Origin: DATKEH01 sp035546355
GTDB taxonomy: Bacteria > Acidobacteriota > Thermoanaerobaculia > Multivoradales > JAIOJS01
Length of the DNA stretch: 6,380 nt
Assembly: GCA_035546355.1 (NCBI GenBank)
Contig: DATKEH010000382.1
Location: 1 to 6,380, forward strand
Reading direction: 5' to 3'
The notes under the pieces were generated by a model, which saw only the letters and a list, made by a program, of their open reading frames with translations, searched no databases and had not been told where the DNA came from. Positions 1 to 6,380 of this stretch are shown here, in pieces. Each line of letters begins with the position of its first letter. Position 1 is the stretch's first letter. The translations under genes and the position numbers were made by a program.

Positions 1-248
1 CCACCTGCGCCGGCCTCTACGCCCTGCGCTTCTGCCAGCAGCGGCAGATCCCCACCGCCGGCCTCGCCGTGCGCATGGTGCCGTTCAAGGACGAGACCAG
101 CAAGCGCATCGCCCTTCTGGACATCGAGCTGACGGTGCCCCCCGGTTTCCCGGAGAAGTACCGGGCCGCCATCCTCCGTGCCATCGACCAGTGCGCCGTC
201 AAACGGCACATGATCGAGCCGCCGGACTTCACCATCCGGGTCGTCTGA
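1..248 (+). CDS. OsmC/Ohr family peroxiredoxin-like protein, C-terminal part (5' end outside window)
   Basis: The frame is open from base 3 to the TGA at 246-248 and gives the last 81 residues of a protein that starts before the window. OsmC/Ohr proteins are small cytoplasmic thiol peroxidases that reduce organic hydroperoxides with a pair of cysteines. Two cysteines sit where the family has them: one in TCAGLYALRFC (codon at 6-8), at the start of the long central helix, and one in DQCAVKRHM (codon at 192-194). They are 62 residues apart, close to the spacing in E. coli OsmC and Ohr. The strand between them (LDIELTVPPGF) and the closing PPDFTIRVV also fit the fold. The subfamily (OsmC, Ohr or YhfA-like) cannot be told without the N-terminus. 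The usp gene follows on the same strand after 190 bases, which fits a stress-defence locus. An unassigned OsmC-fold protein with another thiol role remains possible. Confidence 0.85.
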   Translation, partial: TCAGLYALRFCQQRQIPTAGLAVRMVPFKDETSKRIALLDIELTVPPGFPEKYRAAILRAIDQCAVKRHMIEPPDFTIRVV

Positions 249-280
249 AGGCCGCCTCGCCCGGGCGTCGCCACCCCCGC

Positions 281-301
281 CGCCGCCCCCACCCGGCGGC
301 G
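281..301 (+). terminator. GC-rich hairpin after the osmC-like gene, possible terminator
   Basis: CGCCGCC at 281-287 and GGCGGCG at 295-301 form a perfect 7-bp stem with a 7-base loop, beginning 32 bases after the OsmC stop. No T-run follows, so it is not a classical intrinsic terminator. In such GC-rich sequence hairpins of this size also arise by chance. Confidence 0.25.
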
Positions 302-318
302 CGAGCGCCATCCACCCC

Positions 319-338
319 GGCGGCAGTCGACAGCCGCC
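319..338. repeat. 20-base near-perfect palindrome upstream of usp, possible operator
   Basis: GGCGGC-A-GTCGAC-A-GCCGCC reads the same on both strands except for the two symmetrically placed A positions. Its core overlaps the proposed -35 element of the usp promoter, which is where a dimeric repressor or activator would bind. It could equally fold as an RNA hairpin if transcription starts further upstream. The palindrome is seen directly; the operator role is inference. Confidence 0.35.
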
Positions 339-353
339 AGCGGCCGCTATACC
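327..353 (+). promoter_or_regulatory. Possible sigma70-type promoter for the leader ORF and usp
   Basis: TCGACA (327-332) matches five of six bases of the -35 consensus, and TATACC (348-353) matches four of six of the -10. The 15-base spacer is shorter than the preferred 17. Transcription would begin near 360, leaving a 5' leader of about 45 bases before the strong ribosome binding site at 391-399. The TATA element is the only AT-containing spot of note in this gap. Confidence 0.3.
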
Positions 354-403
354 GTGGAATCGTGGCCACGCGCCCTGGGGCGCCGCGGGGAGAAAGGAGA
401 GTC

Positions 404-442
404 ATGCTGAGCGAGCCTCTCATCGCCGGGGAGCCCCGATGA
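404..442 (+). CDS. Possible 12-residue leader peptide translationally coupled to usp
   Basis: An ATG at 404 follows AGAAAGGAG (391-399), the best Shine-Dalgarno sequence in the window, with 4 bases between GGAG and the ATG. The frame encodes MLSEPLIAGEPR and stops at TGA 440-442, so stop and usp start overlap as ATGA. That arrangement is typical of translational coupling. No run of a single amino acid or regulatory codon is seen, so attenuation by a charged tRNA is not suggested. The ribosome binding site could instead simply help usp, which has its own GGGGAG at 428-433, five bases before its ATG. Confidence 0.35.
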   Translation: MLSEPLIAGEPR

Positions 443-1014
443 CCGAAGCGTCGTCCGCCGCCAGGCTCCAAGCCCTCGGGCCGCTGCGCGCCGTCGTCGC
501 CGGCACCGCCCTCGACGAGGCCAGCGACGCGGTGGTCTCCACCGCCCTGGCCACGGCGCGCGCCGCGGGAGCGAGGCTGTTCCTGCTCCACGTCGTCGAG
601 CTGCCGCCGGTGGCGCCGGTAGAGGGAACCCGCATAGACGACCTCGTCCACCAGATGCAGGCCGACGGCCGCGCTCGGCTCGACGAGCAGGTCCACCGCC
701 TGGGAGCTCGCGTCGAGGAGCTCGCCGGCACCCCGCGTCGGCACGCCGCCGACTCGCCGATCCCCCTGGTGACCGCGGTGGCGATCGGCCATGCCCCGAC
801 CGAGATCCTGGCCGCGGCGGCCGCGGACGTCAGCGACCTGATCGTCATGGGCACCCACGGCAGCAGCGGTTACGAGCGCTTCCTGCTCGGCTCGGTGACC
901 GCGGCGGTGGTGCGCCAGGCGCCGTGCAACGTCCTGGTGGTGCCGCCGGCCTGCGCGATGGGGGGGGCAATCGCCGAGGCGGTGCTCGAGCAGACGGCCC
1001 TCGGTAGGCCCTAG
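439..1014 (+). CDS. Universal stress protein (UspA family)
   Basis: This 191-residue protein has a single Usp domain, an alpha/beta nucleotide-binding fold found in cytoplasmic stress proteins. The first strand and helix are LRAVVAGTALDEASDAVV (from residue 16), followed by RLFLLHVVELPP. The nucleotide loop GTHGSSGYERFLLGS (residues 138-152) matches the ATP-binding pattern G-x2-G-x9-G-S exactly and is followed by APCNVLVVP, the usual last strand. At residue 24 an Ala stands where ATP-binding Usps normally have the Asp of the PTD motif, so binding may be altered. The chain runs about 25 residues beyond the usual end and includes an 8-G run at 960-967. The ATG at 439 is chosen because it directly precedes the first strand and has GGGGAG five bases upstream. 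The HhH gene follows after 42 bases in the same direction, probably in one transcript. Family assignment is firm; the specific role is unknown. Confidence 0.9.
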   Translation: MTEASSAARLQALGPLRAVVAGTALDEASDAVVSTALATARAAGARLFLLHVVELPPVAPVEGTRIDDLVHQMQADGRARLDEQVHRLGARVEELAGTPRRHAADSPIPLVTAVAIGHAPTEILAAAAADVSDLIVMGTHGSSGYERFLLGSVTAAVVRQAPCNVLVVPPACAMGGAIAEAVLEQTALGRP

Positions 1015-1056
1015 CGGAACGCGCCGCGGCGATGGCCGGCCGTTCGCAGTAGGCTG

Positions 1057-2007
1057 ATGGTGGTGGCCGAGCACCCCCGCCCCGCGACCGAGCCTCCGCT
1101 GGCGATCCCGCCGCACAACGCCGCCGTGGCGGCGCGCCTGCGCCAGGCGGCGGAGCTGCTGGAGCAGCAGGGCGCCAACCCCTTCCGGGTCAACGCCTAC
1201 CGGCGCGGCGCCGAAACCCTCGAGCGCCTGCCGATCGGCCTCGCGGAGCTGGTATCGCGGGAGGGGCAGGAAGGGCTGCTGCGGCTGCCGGGAATCGGCC
1301 CGGGGCTGGCGGCTGCCGTCCGCGAGATGCTCCACACCGGTCGCTGGAGCCTGCTGCAGCGTCTCCGCGGCGCGGCCGATCCCGAGGCGCTCTTCCGCAC
1401 CCTTCCCGGCGTCGGCCCCGAGCTGGCGCGGCGCCTCCACGACCACCTCGACGTCGAGTCCCTCGAGGCGCTCGAGGTGGCGGCGCACCGCGGCCACCTC
1501 GAGGAAGTTCCCGGGGTCGGGCCGCGGCGCGCCGCCGCCATCCGTCTCGCCCTCGGGAGCATGCTGGGGCAGCGGCGTCTGGAGCCGCCTGTCGACGAGG
1601 CGCAGCCCTGGATCGACCTCCTCCTCGCCGTCGACGGTGAGTATCGCGATCGCGCGCTGGCGGACGCGCTGCCGACGATCACCCCCCACCGCTTCAACCC
1701 GCAGGGCGCCGCCTGGCTGCCGGTGCTGCACGTGACCCGAGGCGGTTGGAGCTTCACCGCTCTCTACTCCAACACGGCCCAGGCCCACCGCCTCGGCAAG
1801 ACCCGCGACTGGGTGGTGCTGTACTTCTACGATCCCGCGCACCAGGAGGGGCAGGCGACGGTGGTCACCGAGACGCGCGGCCCGCTCGCCGGGCGGCGGG
1901 TGGTGCGCGGGCGGGAGCGCGAGTGCAAAGCGTTCTATGCCGGGGGCGCCGCGGCCACCAGCGGAGCCGCCGCCGCCGGCTGGGGGATCGACAGCCCCCG
2001 GAGGTAG
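1057..2007 (+). CDS. Helix-hairpin-helix protein: family X polymerase-like N-terminus fused to an unassigned C-terminal domain
   Basis: The protein has 316 residues. Residues 20-60 (HNAAVAARLRQAAELLEQQG, then NPFRVNAYRRGAETLERLP) match the start of the 8-kDa domain of DNA polymerase beta/PolX. Three GxG hairpins follow: LPGIGPGLA (77-85), LPGVGPELA (116-124) and VPGVGPRRA (151-159), motifs that contact the DNA backbone without sequence specificity. No polymerase palm domain and no PHP nuclease domain follow. Instead residues about 185-300 form a compact region containing RFNPQG (212-217), WLPVLH, GGWSFTALYSNTAQAHRLGK and DWVVLYFYD, then TRGPLAGRRVVRGRE. By alignment in my head, the Schiff-base lysine of polymerase beta (Lys72) corresponds to Ala87, so lyase activity is unlikely. 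I recall similar full-length proteins annotated only as DNA-binding or HhH proteins, but no function. The ATG at 1057 has only a weak AGTAGG three bases upstream; GTG at 1060 or 1063 is possible. Confidence 0.8.
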   Translation: MVVAEHPRPATEPPLAIPPHNAAVAARLRQAAELLEQQGANPFRVNAYRRGAETLERLPIGLAELVSREGQEGLLRLPGIGPGLAAAVREMLHTGRWSLLQRLRGAADPEALFRTLPGVGPELARRLHDHLDVESLEALEVAAHRGHLEEVPGVGPRRAAAIRLALGSMLGQRRLEPPVDEAQPWIDLLLAVDGEYRDRALADALPTITPHRFNPQGAAWLPVLHVTRGGWSFTALYSNTAQAHRLGKTRDWVVLYFYDPAHQEGQATVVTETRGPLAGRRVVRGRERECKAFYAGGAAATSGAAAAGWGIDSPRR

Positions 2008-2091
2008 CTGCGTGCCCGATGGGTCCCGGGGAACGCCACCGCGCGCCCCGATCCCACCTTAGCCGAAGCGCGATAGGCGTGCGCCGTCACT

Positions 2092-2117
2092 GCGGGTGGG
2101 TGGAGCCCGCGAGCGGG
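2092..2117. terminator. Alternative short hairpins in the convergent gap, possible two-way terminator
   Basis: The 138-base gap between two converging genes contains GCGGG (2092-2096), CCCGC (2106-2110) and GCGGG (2113-2117). The middle copy can pair with either flank, giving competing 5-bp stems. No T-run flanks them on either strand. A terminator is expected here from the convergent layout, but the sequence alone is weak support. I see no gene in the gap. Confidence 0.22.
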
Positions 2118-2145
2118 TGGCGCCGTGGGAAGCGCCGCGGAGTCG

Positions 2146-2721
2146 CTACCGCCTCTTGAACGACCAGGTGAAGGCGAAGCGGGCCACCTCCACCCCTTCC
2201 GGGGAGCGGCCGACGCTGAGGGCCCGCACCGTCACCGGCTCTCCCGTGTCCAGCGCCTCGGCCACCGCCGCCGCCATCTGCGGCCCGGCGTCGCAGGTGA
2301 AGACGGTGGTCGCGGTGGCCTTCTTGACGAACTCCGCCTCGAGCCCGGTGATCAGCATCGCCACCGAGGCCGCAGCGTTGCGGACCGCGAGCATCGCCGG
2401 CGCCCCGGTGGACATCTCGGCGGCCATGGCCAGGGCCGCGAAGTAGGTGGAGCGGAAGGGGTTGGTGGTGCGCCAGCCACAGGGCACGGTGACGACGCAG
2501 CGCTCCGCGTCGAGGTGGCGCACCCGCAGCCCCGCCACCAGGGCCAGAGGCAGCTTCCGCAGCATGAAGAGGCGCAGCAGCCACGGGTTGCTCATCCGGC
2601 GGCGCAGCTGGCGGTCCTCTGCGGGCCGCTCTGCCGCGGGCACCGCGGCGACGGGCTCGTTCACCACCCGATCATAGACGGCTGGGCGCGCCCCTGCGCG
2701 CGAAGGTGCGGCTGCGGACAT
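2146..2721 (-). CDS. DUF4442 family protein, putative hotdog-fold acyl-CoA thioesterase
   Basis: This 191-residue protein carries the DUF4442 signature: NPWLLRLFMLRKLPLALVAG (residues 45-64), then GWRTTNPFRSTYFAALAMAAE (82-102, with STG to 106), which is the long central helix of a hotdog fold. Strand-like segments follow and it ends in ARFAFTWSFKRR. The family is related to YiiD/PaaI-type thioesterases and presumably hydrolyses acyl-thioesters in the cytoplasm, but the substrate is unknown. The first 42 residues are Ala/Arg/Pro-rich and unlike the family. An internal ATG at residue 43 (2593-2595) would give 149 residues, close to the usual length; neither start has a clear ribosome binding site. 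The gene lies 27 bases downstream of the CysQ-like gene and is probably co-transcribed with it. Family call is good, function inferred, start uncertain. Confidence 0.82.
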   Translation of the reverse strand: MSAAAPSRAGARPAVYDRVVNEPVAAVPAAERPAEDRQLRRRMSNPWLLRLFMLRKLPLALVAGLRVRHLDAERCVVTVPCGWRTTNPFRSTYFAALAMAAEMSTGAPAMLAVRNAAASVAMLITGLEAEFVKKATATTVFTCDAGPQMAAAVAEALDTGEPVTVRALSVGRSPEGVEVARFAFTWSFKRR

Positions 2722-2748
2722 CGGCGCCGAGGACAGCGCCCTCGCCTC

Positions 2749-3573
<825 letters not shown>

Positions 3574-3654
3574 CGACCGGTGGGCGCTCCGGGCGCCGCT
3601 GCGGGGAGTCTAATCGACGGCATGGGCGACGAGCGCGATGCGGCCGGCGCAGAG

Positions 3655-3672
3655 GCCGGCGGCTCCGCCGGC
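3655..3672 (-). terminator. Strong GC hairpin just after the M15 peptidase gene, possible terminator
   Basis: GCCGGCG (3655-3661) and CGCCGGC (3666-3672) form a perfect 7-bp stem with a 4-base loop. It begins only five bases past the peptidase stop codon when read on the minus strand. No T-run follows. GCCGGC occurs three times here at an exact 12-base spacing (3643, 3655, 3667), so alternative pairings exist. Position and stability make it the best terminator candidate in the window. Confidence 0.4.
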
Positions 3673-3677
3673 GGGCT

Positions 3678-4787
3678 CTACCAGCGGGCCCGGTGGCCGC
3701 GGGTGTCGATGTGCACGAACGGTGGGCGCACGGCGTTGGCGCGGTACAGCCCCAGACCGCCGTCGAGCCCGTGGAAGTGCGGCTCCGGCTCGAGCTCCTC
3801 GACCAGCTCGTAGAGGAAGCGCGCGTCGGCCTCGTCTACCCGGCCGTCGCCGTTGACGTCGTCCATCCAACCGTCGCCGTCCTGGTCCACGTAGACGTCG
3901 GCGGCGTCGCCGTAATGGTGGCGGCTGTAGCCAGTCTGGTTGCCGATCGCGGCGTTGTAGAAGGGCGTGCGGTAGCCGCTCATCACGAAGAAGGTATCGG
4001 CCTCGACGCCGCGGGCGTTGACCCCCTCCAGCACCCCCTCCAGCTTGAGCAGTAGCTTCTCCTGGACCAGCGCGTACTTGGGGAAGGGTGCGTCCTGCTT
4101 GCACAGGAACTGGCCGAGCCGGAAGTGCGGGGAGATCCAGATGTCGAGGTCCTGCTCGCCGACCTCGATCAGCCCGCCCGGCATGGCGTAGGCGGGATCG
4201 CCCTTCAGCGGCTCCCGCATGTACTCCCCGATGGGGTAGCTGCCCAGCCGCTCCTCGCCCCGGTAGGGGACGAGCACGAAGGCATTCAGGCGGATGGCCT
4301 CGCCGCTGGTGCGGTCCTGTACCACGATCCCGTGGCGGCCGGTGGTCTGCGGCGCCGTCCACTCCCAGCGCGCCGCGCCGGTCTCCCGCAGCTCGCCGTC
4401 GCTGGCCGCCGCCTGGAACGCCCCCCGCGGCCGCACCACCTCGACCGGCACGGTCTCGCCAGGTAGCACGAACAACGACATCAGCCGGTAGGGGGACTCG
4501 TGCCCCCTCAGCCGTAGGGTGAATTCGGCGCGATGCGCCGCGAAGGCGCCGTCGTCCTCGGCCCCTGCCGGCAGGGCCGCGAGCAGGGTTTCCGGGCTGA
4601 CGCCGCGCACCGCCCTCGCGGGCACGGCCGCCGCCGGGCGAGCCGTCACGCCGGCCACCGCCGGCGCCGCCGCGCCGCCGGCCTGCCGGGCCAGCGAGGG
4701 GAAAGCCCCGTCGCAGGCGAGGAGAGAGATCAGTGCCAGAGGAGCCAGGGCAGCCGCCGGGCGCGGTAACCTACGTCTGTCGATCAT
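3678..4787 (-). CDS. Lipoprotein with M15-type zinc D-Ala-D-Ala peptidase-like domain and Ca-loop insertion
   Basis: The 369-residue product begins with an Arg-rich n-region, a hydrophobic stretch and LLAC (residues 22-25), a plausible lipobox with Cys25 lipidated. Asp26 at +2 would favour retention on the inner membrane if E. coli Lol rules apply. Residues 85-175 look like a beta-rich Ig-type domain (EFTLRLRGHE, then AFVLVPYRGE). The catalytic domain includes VMSGYRTPFYN (268-278) and SRHHYGDAAD (288-297), an exact match to SxHxxGxAxD of M15 peptidases, giving zinc ligands His290 and Asp297. The third ligand is probably His359 in FVHIDTRG. Such enzymes cut peptidoglycan peptides in the periplasm. 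Between the ligands lie two overlapping DxDxDG-type loops (301-321). ATG 4787 is preferred because the signal peptide starts there. It has no ribosome binding site, and a promoter lies only bases away. Related DUF882 or carboxypeptidase roles cannot be separated. Confidence 0.85.
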   Translation of the reverse strand: MIDRRRLPRPAAALAPLALISLLACDGAFPSLARQAGGAAAPAVAGVTARPAAAVPARAVRGVSPETLLAALPAGAEDDGAFAAHRAEFTLRLRGHESPYRLMSLFVLPGETVPVEVVRPRGAFQAAASDGELRETGAARWEWTAPQTTGRHGIVVQDRTSGEAIRLNAFVLVPYRGEERLGSYPIGEYMREPLKGDPAYAMPGGLIEVGEQDLDIWISPHFRLGQFLCKQDAPFPKYALVQEKLLLKLEGVLEGVNARGVEADTFFVMSGYRTPFYNAAIGNQTGYSRHHYGDAADVYVDQDGDGWMDDVNGDGRVDEADARFLYELVEELEPEPHFHGLDGGLGLYRANAVRPPFVHIDTRGHRARW

Positions 4788-4795
4788 GTTCGCTA

Positions 4796-4804
4796 AGTAT
4801 AACA
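4796..4804 (-). promoter_or_regulatory. Extended -10 promoter of the M15 lipoprotein gene
   Basis: Read on the minus strand, TGTTATACT fits the extended -10 consensus TGnTATAAT with one mismatch. It stands in the most AT-rich patch of an otherwise very GC-rich region. No good -35 is seen at 16-18 bases, which extended -10 promoters tolerate. Transcription would start near 4789, one or two bases before the ATG. Confidence 0.5.
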
Positions 4805-4831
4805 GATGCAGGCACTAGCGAATTCCCTGCG

Positions 4832-4858
4832 GGCGCCGTCGAGGGCGCCGCCGGCGGC
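4832..4858 (-). terminator. Inverted repeats after the anion transporter gene, possible terminator
   Basis: GGCGCC (4832-4837) and GGCGCC (4844-4849) can pair around a 6-base loop. The 12-base palindrome GCCGCCGGCGGC (4847-4858) overlaps the second copy, so the two structures exclude each other. They lie directly after the transporter stop codon and before the promoter of the next gene. No T-run is present. Confidence 0.25.
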
Positions 4859-4864
4859 CGGGCC

Positions 4865-6380
4865 TCAGCCGCCGAAGACCCACGGCACGGCGGTGAAGGC
4901 GAGCAGCGTGATCAAGGCTATGCCGACCAGGTTCAGCCACAGCCCGGCGCGTACCATGTCGGGGATCTCGACCCGGCCCGAGCCGAAGACGATGGCGTTG
5001 GGCGGCGTCGCCACCGGCAGCATGAAGGCGCAGCTCGCCGCCAGCGTCGCCGGCACCACCAGCAGGACGGGCTCGATCCCGAGCCGCGGCGCGGCCGCGG
5101 CGAGGATCGGCAACAGGGTGGCGGCGGTGGCGGTGTTGGAGGTCAGCTCGGTGAGGAAGACGACGGCGGCCGTCACCGTAGCCACCACCAGCAGCGGCGG
5201 CAGCTCGGCGAGGCGCCCCGCCTGCAGGCCGATCAGGCGATCGACGCCGTTGCCCTCGACCGCCGCGGCCAGGCTGAGGCCGCCGCCGAACAGCACCAGC
5301 ACCCCCCAGGGCAGCCGGCGCGCCGTCTCCCAGTCCATCACGAAGGTGCGCTCGGCCCGGTCGACCGGGATGACGAACAGCGCCAGGGCGGCGAGCATGG
5401 CGATCCCGGCGTCGGTGAGGCCCGCCAACGGGCGTCGGCCGGCGATCTCGAGCGCGACGAGCAGGGGGCGGAAGATCCAGGCGCCGGCGGTGGCGAGGAA
5501 CACGGCGAAGGTCGCCACCTCTCCCCGGTTCGCCGGGCCCAGCTGACGGTAGCGCCGCGCGAGCTCCTGCGGCGCCAGCGCCACCTCGAGGTCGCGCAGC
5601 GGAAACAGCCCACGCGTCAGCAGCAGCCAGACGACCGGCAGGAAGATCGCGGCCGCCGGCAGGCCGACGCCCAGCCAGCCGAGGAACGTGACCTCGCGGC
5701 CCCATGCCTCGCGGGCGAAGCCGGCGAAGAAGAGGTTCGGCGGCGTGCCGACGAGAGTGGCCAATCCACCGACCGACGCGGCGTAGGCGATGCCGAGGAG
5801 GGCACAAACGGTGAGCTGCCGGTGGGCCCCCTGCGCGCCCTCGGCCCCCTCGTGCGCACCGGCTGCCACCTCGATGAGGCTGAGGGCGATCGGCAGCATC
5901 ATCGCCACGGTGGCGGTGTTGGAGACGAACGCGCTCATCCCCGCGGTGGCCAGCATCAGCCCGCCCACCATCCGGTCGGGGCGGGTGCCGACCAGCCGCA
6001 GGGTGAACAGGGCGATGCGCCGGTCGAGCCCCCAGCGCTGCAGCGCCAGCGCCAGCACGAAGCTCCCCAGGAACAGAAAGATGACGTCCGAGCCGTACGG
6101 CGCGGTCGCCTCGCGCGCGGTGCGCGCCCCGAGGAGGGGGAACAGCGCCACGGGCAGCAGCGCGGTGGCGGCCACGTCGATGGCCTCCGTCAGCCACCAC
6201 ACGGCCATCCAGCCGAGCACCGCCATCGTGGCGCGCCCGGCGTCGCCGATCGGCACCGACTCGCCGGTCGTCGGGTCGACCGCCGCCGCCGGCAGCAGCA
6301 GGTAGAGCAGGAGGGCGACGGCGGGGCCGGCGATCAACCCGAGCCACTGGACGGTGGCGCGGCTGGGCGGTAGCCGCCGG
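4865..6380 (-). CDS. DASS/SLC13 family anion:sodium symporter (5' end outside window)
   Basis: This is a multi-pass inner-membrane transporter of the divalent anion:Na+ symporter family, which moves di- or tricarboxylates or sulfate. Numbering from the TTG at 6337, both inverted-repeat halves show the signature: FVSNTATVAMMLPI (137-150) with VGTPPN (196-201), and TSNTATAATLLPI (399-411) with ATPPNAIVFGSG (443-454). The SNT and PPN hairpins form the substrate and Na+ sites in the VcINDY structure. WWLTEAID (47-54) is the usual early helix. A TTG at 6337 would give 490 residues, but the frame stays open to the window edge and reads VQWLGLIAGPAVALLLY, with the hydrophobic helix spanning that TTG. 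The true start therefore probably lies upstream. A Gly/Ala/His-rich loop (159-172) follows the first SNT helix. The substrate cannot be read from the sequence. Confidence 0.9.
   Translation of the reverse strand, partial: RRLPPSRATVQWLGLIAGPAVALLLYLLLPAAAVDPTTGESVPIGDAGRATMAVLGWMAVWWLTEAIDVAATALLPVALFPLLGARTAREATAPYGSDVIFLFLGSFVLALALQRWGLDRRIALFTLRLVGTRPDRMVGGLMLATAGMSAFVSNTATVAMMLPIALSLIEVAAGAHEGAEGAQGAHRQLTVCALLGIAYAASVGGLATLVGTPPNLFFAGFAREAWGREVTFLGWLGVGLPAAAIFLPVVWLLLTRGLFPLRDLEVALAPQELARRYRQLGPANRGEVATFAVFLATAGAWIFRPLLVALEIAGRRPLAGLTDAGIAMLAALALFVIPVDRAERTFVMDWETARRLPWGVLVLFGGGLSLAAAVEGNGVDRLIGLQAGRLAELPPLLVVATVTAAVVFLTELTSNTATAATLLPILAAAAPRLGIEPVLLVVPATLAASCAFMLPVATPPNAIVFGSGRVEIPDMVRAGLWLNLVGIALITLLAFTAVPWVFGG

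Noticed and set aside
191..442. An 83-codon plus-strand frame starting inside the osmC-like gene
   Set aside because: Only its last 12 codons, after the strong ribosome site at 391-399, have support. The upstream part overlaps the OsmC 3' end in another frame and is Arg/Pro/Ala-rich.
229..1842. A 537-codon open frame on the minus strand covering usp and the HhH gene
   Set aside because: Its Arg/Gly/His/Pro-rich translation has no recognisable domain and it lies antisense to two genes with clear motifs. Long antisense frames are expected at this GC content.
2008..2145. A small gene or RNA in the convergent gap
   Set aside because: No frame with a ribosome site, no tRNA-like cloverleaf and no strong extended stem was seen; only short GC hairpins.
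4733..6373. A 546-codon open frame on the plus strand opposite the transporter
   Set aside because: The product is Gln/Arg/Gly/Glu-rich low complexity, a shadow of the GC-biased third positions of the DASS gene, which has convincing SNT and PPN motifs.

Overview
This is a very GC-rich stretch (by eye roughly 70% G+C or more, with G/C at most third codon positions) of tightly packed bacterial chromosome. It carries seven protein genes. No RNA gene, transposon, phage gene or CRISPR array was seen. The gene set does not fix the taxon. A high-GC Gram-negative bacterium is favoured because of the lipoprotein M15 peptidase and the strongly biased codon use; an uncultured acidobacterial, deltaproteobacterial or gemmatimonad-like lineage is a guess.

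Left block, plus strand (1-2007). The window opens inside the 3' part of an OsmC-type peroxiredoxin gene. A 190-base intergenic gap follows, holding a GC-rich hairpin, a 20-base near-palindrome, a possible promoter and one strong ribosome binding site. Then come a universal stress protein (Usp) gene and, 42 bases later, a protein with three helix-hairpin-helix (HhH) motifs. The latter resembles the N-terminus of family X DNA polymerases but carries an unassigned C-terminal domain in place of the polymerase. OsmC, Usp and a DNA-binding HhH protein side by side suggest a stress-response neighbourhood (inference).

Middle and right block, minus strand (6380-2146). The order of transcription is: a DASS/SLC13-type anion transporter whose 5' end lies beyond the window; a lipoprotein with an M15-type zinc peptidase domain holding two overlapping calcium-loop motifs; a CysQ-like member of the inositol monophosphatase superfamily; and a DUF4442 hotdog-fold protein. 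The last two lie 27 bases apart and probably form one transcript. The peptidase gene has its own convincing extended -10 element, so close to its ATG that the mRNA may be leaderless.

The two blocks converge on a 138-base gap at 2008-2145. The window is mostly ordinary housekeeping and stress sequence, and I do not see a multi-gene undescribed system. The most worthwhile leads are the HhH protein with its unassigned C-terminal domain, the leader-ORF and palindrome arrangement in front of usp, the Ca-loop insertion in the M15 peptidase, and the possible leaderless start of that peptidase gene.
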